Origin: Hominiventricola aquisgranensis
GTDB taxonomy: Bacteria; Bacillota; Clostridia; Lachnospirales; Lachnospiraceae
Reading direction: 5' to 3'
DNA length: 64,000 bases
Assembly (NCBI RefSeq): GCF_040096225.1
Contig: NZ_JBBMFC010000007.1
Location: 62,001-126,000 of the forward strand
How positions within the stretch are numbered: the stretch's first letter is position 1; the number at the start of each line of letters is the position of its first letter. Below the pieces are notes generated by a model. The model made no database searches, was not told the DNA's origin, and was given only the letters and a program-made list of their open reading frames with translations. Made by a program: the position numbers and the translations under genes. This document shows positions 43,113-51,900 of the stretch, piece after piece.

Positions 43113-43180
43113 AGTTTACACAAAAATCGCCCTCTTTTCAATTACCGTGGCAAAAACGGTAACTTTTTGGGCGATTTTTG
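43113..43180 (-). promoter_or_regulatory. agrDB promoter inside a nested dyad
   Basis: The minus strand reads TTGAAA (43136-43141), a 17-bp spacer and TAAACT (43113-43118). Around it lie perfect 12-bp arms CAAAAATCGCCC/GGGCGATTTTTG (43121-43132 and 43169-43180) enclosing TTACCGT/ACGGTAA (43142-43148 and 43156-43162). The dyad may be an AgrA-controlled site, or a terminator-like hairpin separating agrC from agrD. Confidence 0.7.
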
Positions 43181-43187
43181 CACGTCC

Positions 43188-44483
43188 TTATTTGATTGTA
43201 AAGATCAGCTTAACAGAGAACTCCCGTTCTCCTGCCTCCACTCGCATAATTCCCGCATACTTTTTAACCAGTTTTCCAACCGTGTGCAGTCCGATCCCGT
43301 GACTGTCCGCGTCTCTTTTGGTGCTTATGTACCTGTCCTTGTCCTTTAACAGAGGGACGACATACCCATTGCAAAATTCCATGACAAGGAAATGCCCCGC
43401 ATTTCCCATATACATCCTGCATTCCACATATCTGCCATCTTCTGTCTTTTCTGCCGCTTCCAGTGCGTTATCCAAAAGATTCCCTACGATCGAGATCAAA
43501 TCCAACTCTTCCAGAAAATCCAGTCTGAGATCATTACCCAGGGTAATCCTATAGGATATATCCTTAGATTCTGCAAGAAATTTTCTTTCACATAGGATGC
43601 TGTTCAAGATCGGATGCTCACAATATACACTTTTTTGAAGATTCTGAATCCGGACGCCTAAATGTTCCATGATGTCCTTAACCTCTTGATTCTCTCCTTC
43701 TTCTATCAAGCCGGCTACTGTACAGATAAATTTATTTATATCGTGTAAGAATGCTCTGTTATCCTCATTAACCTTATTCATATACTGCAGATTGGCAATC
43801 TCCGCCCTGCTTTTCTGGTATAGCCGGTCCATCTTCTTCACTTCTTCTGATTTTTCTACAAACCTGTCAAATACTGTGAAAATGAAGATATTCGTCATTA
43901 ACAGAAGCGAAGCTCCTACCGGAACCATGACCCTGTTCATTCCTTCAAAAGAAGTGTGCGAATAAAACATACATCCTAACATAACGATCGTTGCGGTTGG
44001 CAGCATGAGCAGCACTGTAAATGTTTTATTTTCAATCGTCAGATAATCCCTTTTCCTTGTTACCTGATTAATGCATTTAATAAACAGAAATGTCATGGTA
44101 CTCATCAGCAGGAGTGCTAATGTCTTTTCTGTTTCAGTCCTGAAGCCCTCGGACGCACCAGTCACGCCATATGCATTCGTAAGTGCCGCAAAGAGAAATT
44201 CGGGAATAATTGCCAGCACATAATAGCAGCATACCGTAACCAGCTTCTTCCATATATTTCCCCGGAACACAACCATAGACGCAATCATATAGATTACCGG
44301 AATCATTACCATATTAAGTATTGAGGATTCCAGGCGGTTGGTTCCGAACATTGCCAGTGCTGCGATACAATATACGAGAAATTTTTCCCAGAATCTTTCT
44401 CTTCTGTATGGGAGTATGTTCTTTTCCAAGTCCTCCAACAGATACATCTGAAGAAGACAAATCAAATAATCTCTTATTATCAT
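43188..44483 (-). CDS. agrC: AgrC-like sensor histidine kinase (GHKL type)
   Basis: 431 residues. Six or so membrane helices fill residues 1-205. The phosphoacceptor is in RAFLHDINKFI (HDxxN motif). The ATPase domain has GNLLDNALEAAE (N box) and SHGIGLHTV (G box). It senses the processed AgrD peptide and phosphorylates the LytTR regulator encoded 4 nt overlapping upstream. The order A-C-D-B differs from the staphylococcal B-D-C-A. Confidence 0.92.
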   Translation of the reverse strand: MIIRDYLICLLQMYLLEDLEKNILPYRRERFWEKFLVYCIAALAMFGTNRLESSILNMVMIPVIYMIASMVVFRGNIWKKLVTVCCYYVLAIIPEFLFAALTNAYGVTGASEGFRTETEKTLALLLMSTMTFLFIKCINQVTRKRDYLTIENKTFTVLLMLPTATIVMLGCMFYSHTSFEGMNRVMVPVGASLLLMTNIFIFTVFDRFVEKSEEVKKMDRLYQKSRAEIANLQYMNKVNEDNRAFLHDINKFICTVAGLIEEGENQEVKDIMEHLGVRIQNLQKSVYCEHPILNSILCERKFLAESKDISYRITLGNDLRLDFLEELDLISIVGNLLDNALEAAEKTEDGRYVECRMYMGNAGHFLVMEFCNGYVVPLLKDKDRYISTKRDADSHGIGLHTVGKLVKKYAGIMRVEAGEREFSVKLIFTIK

Positions 44484-45217
44484 ACCATGCCGTTCCTTTC
44501 CCCAAGAAATGTTATCAGTGCGTCGGCAAACTGTCCTTTTCTCGACCTCGAAACATTCAACTGGATTCCAAACGGCAGCAACGCAACGTTCTTTTCCAAT
44601 CCTTCCACTTTTGCCAAATTCACAATATAGCTGTTGTGTGCATACTCAAATCCCCTTCCGGCCAGACACTCATACAGATCACTTAAAGATTCCTTGCAAT
44701 GCATCTCTTCTATCTTTCCCTGTCTGGCAATGTATATCGTACAGCCCCTTTTCGCCAGACAGATATATAAAATGTCTTCCGTATGGATGCGCATTATCCT
44801 TCCCGCCGATGTAACTGTCACGGAAGAATCTCCACAGCACAATTTCACTTTTAATAAAATCATAGGTATTTCCTTTTTCAGACTTCTGTCATGCAGATCC
44901 TTCATGATGTACCGGAACGGTTGTCCAACATTAATGCTGTCAGGAGTCGGTTCAAAACAGCCGGAGCAGAACACCAATATCGCTGCTTCATTATATTCCC
45001 TCAGCTTCAGTACTGTTTTATTTCCATCCAATCCAGGCATACGCATATCCATAAAAATCAGATCATGCAAAATATCCGCATCTTCCAATAATTCTTTTCC
45101 TGATTCATATTCATAAAACCGTATCTCATTCGAAGACAGAATCCCTTCCGTTTCTATGACCGTCTTTATTTTCTCCCTGTATTCTTTATCATCGTCGCAA
45201 ATTGCTATTTTACACAT
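44480..45217 (-). CDS. agrA: AgrA-like LytTR response regulator
   Basis: About 245 residues. ATG 45217 is chosen: GGAGG is 6 nt before it but directly touches an ATG two codons earlier. Receiver domain: IAICDDDKEYR, phospho-Asp in LIFMDMRMPGLDG and a later Lys (YIMKD). LytTR DNA-binding domain: ILYICLAKRGCTIYI, then FEYAHNSYIVNL. It should activate agrDB and perhaps the NRPS operon. Metal-box site D lies just upstream of its ribosome binding site. Confidence 0.93.
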   Translation of the reverse strand: MCKIAICDDDKEYREKIKTVIETEGILSSNEIRFYEYESGKELLEDADILHDLIFMDMRMPGLDGNKTVLKLREYNEAAILVFCSGCFEPTPDSINVGQPFRYIMKDLHDRSLKKEIPMILLKVKLCCGDSSVTVTSAGRIMRIHTEDILYICLAKRGCTIYIARQGKIEEMHCKESLSDLYECLAGRGFEYAHNSYIVNLAKVEGLEKNVALLPFGIQLNVSRSRKGQFADALITFLGERNGMV

Positions 45218-45232
45218 ATTCATCCTCCAGTG

Positions 45233-45246
45233 TTAGTTTCTTCTAA
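45233..45246. promoter_or_regulatory. Palindrome TTAG-N6-CTAA before agrA (metal-box site D)
   Basis: GTTAG-TTTCTT-CTAAC, 10 nt upstream of the agrA ribosome binding site on the minus strand. The core and spacing equal sites A-C. A promoter can be drawn before it only with a weak -10 (TATGGG), so its exact position relative to +1 is unclear. Confidence 0.6.
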
Positions 45247-45305
45247 CCCTTTCCCATAAAAAAACCATCTTGCAGAATCTGAATCCTAAGATTATTTGCC
45301 TGTTC

Positions 45306-45557
45306 CTATAACTCCGGTTCCAAATCTGCAAAGATGGGATCTTCAAAAAATTCCTGTATTGTAATATCCAATCCATCGCATATCTTTTTAATTGTAACTA
45401 CGCCAGCATTCCTGCTTTGTCCATACAAAATATTTTTCAGTGTTGAAGGCGGGACGCCTGAGCGCACCGCCGCTTCATTCACTGTGATATCTTTCTGCTT
45501 AATCAGATCGTTTAACCGATATATGACCGCTGTTTTTATATCCACGGTATCGACCAC
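45306..45557 (-). CDS. XRE-family HTH regulator at the island boundary
   Basis: 83 residues with a Cro/CI HTH (LNDLIKQKDITVNEAAVRSG, then PPSTLKNILYG, then LDITIQEFFEDPIF). It starts GTG/ATG-like at 45557 and ends 88 nt before agrA. The TLKNILYGQS pattern is common in small Lachnospiraceae regulators. It could read through into agrA. Upstream (45558-45829) are AT-rich sequence and an 8-bp inverted repeat AAACCCTG/CAGGGTTT (45699-45736), possibly a weak terminator. Confidence 0.85.
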   Translation of the reverse strand: MVDTVDIKTAVIYRLNDLIKQKDITVNEAAVRSGVPPSTLKNILYGQSRNAGVVTIKKICDGLDITIQEFFEDPIFADLEPEL

Positions 45558-45829
45558 CTTTTTTTCTTCTATTTTATATAAATCGGCTTTAAAAGGTCGC
45601 CCATATATAGTCTTTTTGATCTATGCACGATATTTTTTTAACAGTTTTTCTTATTCTAGCAGAAATCCGCTAAATTTCTATATTTTATTAGATACATGAA
45701 ACCCTGTGAGAACATTTCTGATCCTACGCAGGGTTTTCCACTTTGTTATAAAATTTTTATATTTTGCAGTATGCTGGATCGGAGTTATCATTCAACTTTC
45801 CTTCTGCTGCCGATTGTAAAAACATATTT

Positions 45830-46063
45830 TTACGAATAAATATTCAGCAGTTCTTCCGGAGAAAGCAGTGTAATCCAAAAGGAAAGAAAATCCTTTTTAT
45901 TCCTTGTCACAATCGCATCACACTGATTCTCCTTCGTACAAGTTGCAAGTAGGCAGTCTTCAAAATCAGATACTCTCTGCAAATAAGCAGGCAGCACATC
46001 TTCGTTCGTCACTGTCAGCACTTTTGCTATGTCCAAAACGGAGCCAAGTGCCTTTCTATAAAT
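45830..46063 (-). pseudogene. Truncated PIN-domain (VapC-like) toxin remnant
   Basis: The frame reads about 77 codons from immediately after the stop of the 919-residue gene: KALGSVLDIAKVL, then VSDFEDCLLATCTKENQCDAI, then VTRNKKDF and LLSPEELL. That is the C-terminal half of a PIN domain with its acidic DFED and TRNKKDF motifs. The N-terminal half, with the first catalytic Asp, is missing and there is no good start. It therefore appears to be a deletion scar at the join of cargo and backbone. Confidence 0.8.
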
Positions 46064-48823
46064 TTATACCGTTCTTACATCCCGATCAGCTCCTCTCTCC
46101 AGCTCATCTTTTCCCTGCTTTTCTTGGATTTTTCTCTTATTGATTTCCAGTCGTTCATGAATAGATGGCTTCTTTGCCTTCGTAGTTGCTTTATTCTTTT
46201 CTGTTTGCATACTCGAAACTACCTTTTTCACAGCTTTGTCATTATCCCCTTTTGTCACATTCGCTGCTCTTGACGCTTCTACTCTGCTGTCCTGCTTTTC
46301 TGCAACCTGCCGTTCCTGCTTTTCCTGCACACTTTTTTCTTCCAGACTGCAAAAGCTCTGCAAATATGGCAGCACATGGTTCTGCATATCGGTCAGATCT
46401 TCCATACACTTCTGAAACTCTTCATTTCCCTTGTTTTTCAGATAACCAATCCAGCTTTCATCCGTAAGTTTCAGTTCATTTTGGAGTTTCAGCTGACTTA
46501 AAATACCGCCATTTCCTGTTCCAATATCTATTTTCCCTTTGAAATGTTGCATCATTTTATCGCCTTTTTCCGCATAATATATAGTAAAAAACATCTGGGC
46601 TGTTACCATCGGCTCATCCGTCCTCGGATTACGGTCTGCGTACCATTCCTTATCCTTCTGTGCAGTACGGGAATCCAGATCTGAGAGCTTCTGACAGCGT
46701 GGTTCCATCAGCTCTCGCTTTTCACAGTAATTCACATACACCATCGGCTCTGTTTCTTTGGATATATCTGGTGCGTAGGATTTCAGCCGTTCCAGCAAAA
46801 CACCTGCCCACACGGACTGCTCACAGTCTTCTTCAATCACATCCTTCAGAAAGGAAATATAAGAACCAACATTTCCACTTTGCAGATCCAGCATGACTTC
46901 CTGTATGGTATCCTGCCCTGGCTCTACATGGTCCCGATAGTCATACGGATCGAAGTCTTCCGCAATCTCATCCAATGCTGCTGCCAGTTCTTCTGTTGTC
47001 ATTTTTTTCGGATACATTGCCTCACGCACATCCTGAATCGGGATATATTTATAATCAGGCAATGCTTTATGAATCTTCTCCAAACCTTCACGCACCACCG
47101 GCTGATCTTTTAAAAACCGCACATTATCCAAGAAGTCGCCGTGTATCGTTGTTCCCATTACAATTAACAGTTCTGTTTCATCAAACAAGCTATCCTCCGG
47201 ATCACGATAAATAATCCCCATTCCACTGCCTTTATAAGCGTTTTCCGGATCTTCTCTGTACTTCTCATAGATTGCTGCGATTTCTTTCACATCTGTGCTT
47301 TTCTCATAAGCTCCCATATCATGAATTTCATCACATTCTGCAGCATAATATTCCAGATAAGCTTCTTTCTTAGGCGGCATATTATTGAGTACATTATCAA
47401 TCATGTTATAATTGGCCTCTTCCAGTTCCTCCACCTTTGCCAATGGCTTATATTCGCCCTGGCTTTTCTGAATCTCTGCCATTACAACTTCATCCATTTC
47501 TTCTACTTTCTCCATCAACCGATCATAATCTCCACGGATGCGTTCTCCAGTCCAGCCTTCGTCTTCCAAAAGTTCCTCCGCCGCTTCTTCAATAGAAATT
47601 TCATCATTCTCATAAACGCCACCATCCATCAAGCGGAAATCTTCATCGTAAAAGGAATAATCATATCCTTCTTCTGTTCTCTGAATAGCAAAGTAACGTT
47701 CTCCTACCTCATATGCCAGTTCACTAAGGACCTGTTCTTCCAGATTCAGGAAAGAATCTAGCTGTTCAAAACTGATACTGTCTACAAAATGAGCAGTTAC
47801 TTTTTCCCCGTCATTCAGAACTACGATATCACTGACAGACAGGGAATGCCCACGGAAATCTTCCGGTCTATCAATGTTGAACCTTTCAAAAATATCATCC
47901 AGTGACATATTTCCTGATAATTCACCAACATAGACCAGCTTGTAATCTTCTTTTTTTATCTTCATACCATGACTTTCAATAAAACTCATATTCATAAAAG
48001 CATAGTTTTCGCCCGGTGAATCATCCCGGATCTGATAAATACCAAATACCCTTCTTGTTCCTAACAACAGGTTTGCTTCTTTCAATGACTGAATCTGTGG
48101 ATATTTCTGCATTTCCCATTCCAGGTTACGGAAACGCTCCAGTTCTGTCATAGACATCTGATAATGCTCTGGTCCTCGTTCAATTTCCATACGTTCTGTG
48201 ACATACATCGGTGATGAAAAATTAGTGATCAGATAGATATCTGCTCCTGCATCGTATAATTTCAGTGCTTCTTCCTGCTCAATGACACTCATAGGCTCCT
48301 GAAATGCTCCTAAATTTTCTTCTGCATAATCTAGGTTGTTATCCTTTATCCGTTCCCACATCTGCAATTCCATTCCAAACAAACCGTCGTGTGCCTGTAT
48401 CATTTCTTTACTCGCATATTCACCTTTACTGCCATCACTTCCAAGGCAATAAATCTTAGAACCCATTCTGTGATAATCCAAGGCTGCTTCTTTTCTAAGT
48501 GGCACCATATCTTCTGCTGTATATCCATAGTCACGTAATTCCAGCTTACCTATGGTTGGATCCAGCAGTTCTTGAATATCCATTCTTGCGTCATCCAGCA
48601 AATCCTCTACACCTTCTTGATCTGCCTGACTCACTGCATCTGCCAGATTTCTTACCAAATTCCTAACTTTCTCTTCCTCGCCGATCAGATTCGCATATTC
48701 AAAAATCTGTTCTTTTACATCTGTTGAAAATTCTATATCTCTACGCTCTGCCTGAGCAATCCGTTCCTGCGTATATTCCTGCATTTTCTGCGTTTCTTTT
48801 CCTGTTATCATATTTCTCGCCAT
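46064..48823 (-). CDS. Large ICE polyvalent protein with YodL domain
   Basis: 919 residues, mostly acidic and helical. At about residues 255-355 a YodL-like domain is seen: RRVFGIYQIRDDSPGENYAF, then LVYVGELSGNMSLDDIFERF, then GHSLSVSDIVVLN. The last 120 residues are low complexity and basic (KATTKAKKPSIHERLEINKR), similar to tails of the neighbouring two proteins (SIHEKLQIYK, GIHGRLEKAK). Such proteins accompany the methylase-helicase in Tn1549-like elements. They may counter host defence or handle entering DNA. Confidence 0.85.
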   Translation of the reverse strand: MARNMITGKETQKMQEYTQERIAQAERRDIEFSTDVKEQIFEYANLIGEEEKVRNLVRNLADAVSQADQEGVEDLLDDARMDIQELLDPTIGKLELRDYGYTAEDMVPLRKEAALDYHRMGSKIYCLGSDGSKGEYASKEMIQAHDGLFGMELQMWERIKDNNLDYAEENLGAFQEPMSVIEQEEALKLYDAGADIYLITNFSSPMYVTERMEIERGPEHYQMSMTELERFRNLEWEMQKYPQIQSLKEANLLLGTRRVFGIYQIRDDSPGENYAFMNMSFIESHGMKIKKEDYKLVYVGELSGNMSLDDIFERFNIDRPEDFRGHSLSVSDIVVLNDGEKVTAHFVDSISFEQLDSFLNLEEQVLSELAYEVGERYFAIQRTEEGYDYSFYDEDFRLMDGGVYENDEISIEEAAEELLEDEGWTGERIRGDYDRLMEKVEEMDEVVMAEIQKSQGEYKPLAKVEELEEANYNMIDNVLNNMPPKKEAYLEYYAAECDEIHDMGAYEKSTDVKEIAAIYEKYREDPENAYKGSGMGIIYRDPEDSLFDETELLIVMGTTIHGDFLDNVRFLKDQPVVREGLEKIHKALPDYKYIPIQDVREAMYPKKMTTEELAAALDEIAEDFDPYDYRDHVEPGQDTIQEVMLDLQSGNVGSYISFLKDVIEEDCEQSVWAGVLLERLKSYAPDISKETEPMVYVNYCEKRELMEPRCQKLSDLDSRTAQKDKEWYADRNPRTDEPMVTAQMFFTIYYAEKGDKMMQHFKGKIDIGTGNGGILSQLKLQNELKLTDESWIGYLKNKGNEEFQKCMEDLTDMQNHVLPYLQSFCSLEEKSVQEKQERQVAEKQDSRVEASRAANVTKGDNDKAVKKVVSSMQTEKNKATTKAKKPSIHERLEINKRKIQEKQGKDELERGADRDVRTV

Positions 48824-48842
48824 TCAAATTCCTCCTGTGTTC

Positions 48843-48890
48843 TAAAAAATGGCATAACAGGCAGAACCTTCTTCTACCAAATTATGCCAT
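48843..48890 (-). terminator. Intrinsic terminator after the methylase-helicase gene
   Basis: Arms ATGGCATAA/TTATGCCAT (48849-48857 and 48882-48890), followed on the minus strand by TTTTTT. The loop is rather long (24 nt). It separates the helicase gene from the 919-residue gene. Confidence 0.65.
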
Positions 48891-48903
48891 CTTTCCTGTT
48901 TAT

Positions 48904-51900
48904 TTATTCCAGACCGAAGTCCCGTTTTCTGTTTTCCTTGCCAGTTTCACTTTCCCGCTGACTCTTTTCTTTATAAATCTGCAGTTTTTCATGGATAGAA
49001 CCACGTGTCGGTCTTTCTTCTTTCTCATCTGATTCAGACACCTCTGTTTCTGCATCTTCCCGTTCATCCATATTGAGCAATGCATTTAATTCTGACAGTC
49101 GCTCCAGTTTCTGGTTCAACTCCTCTTCTTTTGGAAATGGCTTTCCAACCTCTTCTTTTGCATTTGCAAGCTGTTCATATACTGTTTCCAGTCTTTGTTG
49201 TGCTTCTGAAAGCTTCTCTGGATAACTGTCCAACAGATTGTTGATACGAGTAATATTTCCAAGTGCATCTGCTCCAAGATGAACTTTCGAGACAGCCTCA
49301 TGTTTGACAGATAGAATAAATTCTTTACTCCATCCATCAAACTGAATCCTCATATTGAATCCCTGATAGTTTCCGATATCCATCGCAGCATCTACAGCTT
49401 TAATATCTTTACATACCGCCAGAAGTGCTGCTCCTGCCTCTTTCTTTTCTGTGAACTCTTTGCCGCCAATCTCCATAGTAAACTGCTCTGGATCTGTGAT
49501 TTTATGCTCTGAGTAATGAGCGATGTCTGCCTTGTAGCTGTCAATGATTTCTGTCAGTTTTGCAATCTGTTGTGGAAAATTCCTTGCAATATCATCTTCC
49601 AGGCGGTACTGGTTATTCATGTGGTTGGCTTTTAAAAGTTTTAATTTTGCCACATCAACATCCAATGCCATCTTCTCTTTTACTGCTGGATTTCCGGTTG
49701 CAAGAGCTTTGACCTCTGCATAGGAAAGTGCCGCTTCGTCCACATCCTCACAGCTTCGCACAGGTGCTTTGCTGGTCATAATCTGAGAAATGAATTTCTG
49801 CTTGTTCTCAATCAACTGCCACATGTAGCTGTCAAATGTGGATTCAGTTACATACCGGAAGATATGAACCTTTTTATTATGATTTCCCTGACGGATAATA
49901 CGCCCTTCCCTCTGTTCCAAATCAGATGGTTTCCAGCCAATATCCAGATGGTGCAACGCAATCAGACGGTCCTGCACGTTGGTCCCGGCACCCATCTTTG
50001 CTGTTGAGCCAATCAAAAAACGAACCTGCCCGGATTTCACTTTTCCAAACAGCTCCGTCTTCTTTGCTTCTGTATTTGCATCATGAATAAAAGCAATCTC
50101 TTTTTCCGGTACACCTTTCGCTATCAGTTTCTGCTTCAAGTCATCATAAACATTGAAACTGCCATCACCTTTCGGTGTGCTCAAGTCACAGAAAATCAAT
50201 TGTGCAGATTTCTGTGCTGCCGTGTCTTTCCAGATCTCATAACTTTTCTCTGCACAGACTGATATTTTGCTTTCTGGATTATCTGGCAATAATTCGTTCA
50301 CCAAACGCTGATCCAATGCCAATTTTCTTCCATCATTGGTAATTTTCAGCATATTATCAACCGAAGCATCTACCCCTCCGTTTCTGACAACTTCTGCACG
50401 TTCCCCCAGACTTTCTACGATTTCTTTCTGCTGTTCCGTTGGTTTCAGCACCACTGTTTCATATTCCGCCTCTGGCACAGGAAGCTTTAACTGATCGGAA
50501 GTCTTGATATCTGCAATCTCCTTAAACATATTCATCAGTTCCGGAATATTATAAAATCTTGCAAATCTTGACTTTGCACGGTAGCCTGTTCCTTCTGGTG
50601 CAAGCTCAATGCTCGTGACTACCTCGCCAAAGGTGGAGGCCCAGGAATCAAACAGTCCAAGTCCCATATTTTGTAATTTGCTGTTCTGCAGATACCTCTG
50701 CATAACATATAATTCCGTCATGCTGTTGCTAATCGGTGTGCCCGTAGCAAAGGTAATGCCTTTTCCTCCGGTAATCTCATCCAGATACTGACATTTATTA
50801 AACATATCCGCCGACTTCTGTGCTTCATTCTGTGCAATCCCGGCTACATTTCTCATTTTTGTATAAAGAAATGCGTTTTTATAACTGTGTGCTTCATCTA
50901 CATATAAATGATCCACTCCCAGTTCTTCAAACGTAACTACCTGATCTTTTTTCTCTTTCTGATTCAGTTTCTCCAGCCTTGTCTGCAATGTTTTTCTTGT
51001 CTTTTCAATCTGTTTGACGGTATAACGTCCACCATCCTGTTCATACCTTGCACTCTGGATTGCCATTTCCAGATTATCAATTTGCCTCTGAAGCATGGCT
51101 TCCTGTTTCTCATCAGAGATTGGAATACGCTCAAACTGGGAATGACCAATAATAACAGCATCGTAATTTCCCATAGCGATTCTGGCACAGAACTTCTTTC
51201 GGTTTGCCGGTTCAAAGTCTTTCTTGGTTGCTACCAAAATATTTGCTCCTGGATATAACTGCAGGAACTCCGCTCCCCACTGCTCTGTCAAATGGTTTGG
51301 CACAACAAAGAGATTCTTTTGTGATAATCCCAGACGTTTGCTCTCCATTGCCGCCGCTACCATTTCGTAAGTCTTCCCAGCTCCTACTACATGTGCCAGA
51401 AGCACATTATCACCGTATAACTGATGTGCGACTGCATTTTTCTGATGCGGACGAAGCTCTATTTCCGGATTCATTCCTGGAAAACTCAAGTGACTACCAT
51501 CATATTCACGGGGACGGATACTATTGAAACGCTCATTGTACACGCTTACCAGCCTTTCTCTCCTCTGCTGATCCTTAAAAATCCAATCTTGGAATGCAGC
51601 CTTCAAGGCATCCTGCTTTTGTGATGCCAACATAGTTTCTTTTTTATTCAAAACTCGCACTTCATCCCCATTGTCATTTACGACTTTATCATAGATTCTA
51701 ACATCTTTTAGATTCAAGGTATCTTCCAGAATCCGGTAGGCATTTGCTCTCTCCGTTCCATACGTTGCATAAGCAAACGCATTTCTTGGACTGTCGGCGT
51801 TCTTTCCTGTAATCCTCCACTCACCATTTACCTCAGAGAATTTTACCTGTATTTCCTTCTGTGCAAGATACCTCGGCGTATGAAGCAGTTCCACCATAAA

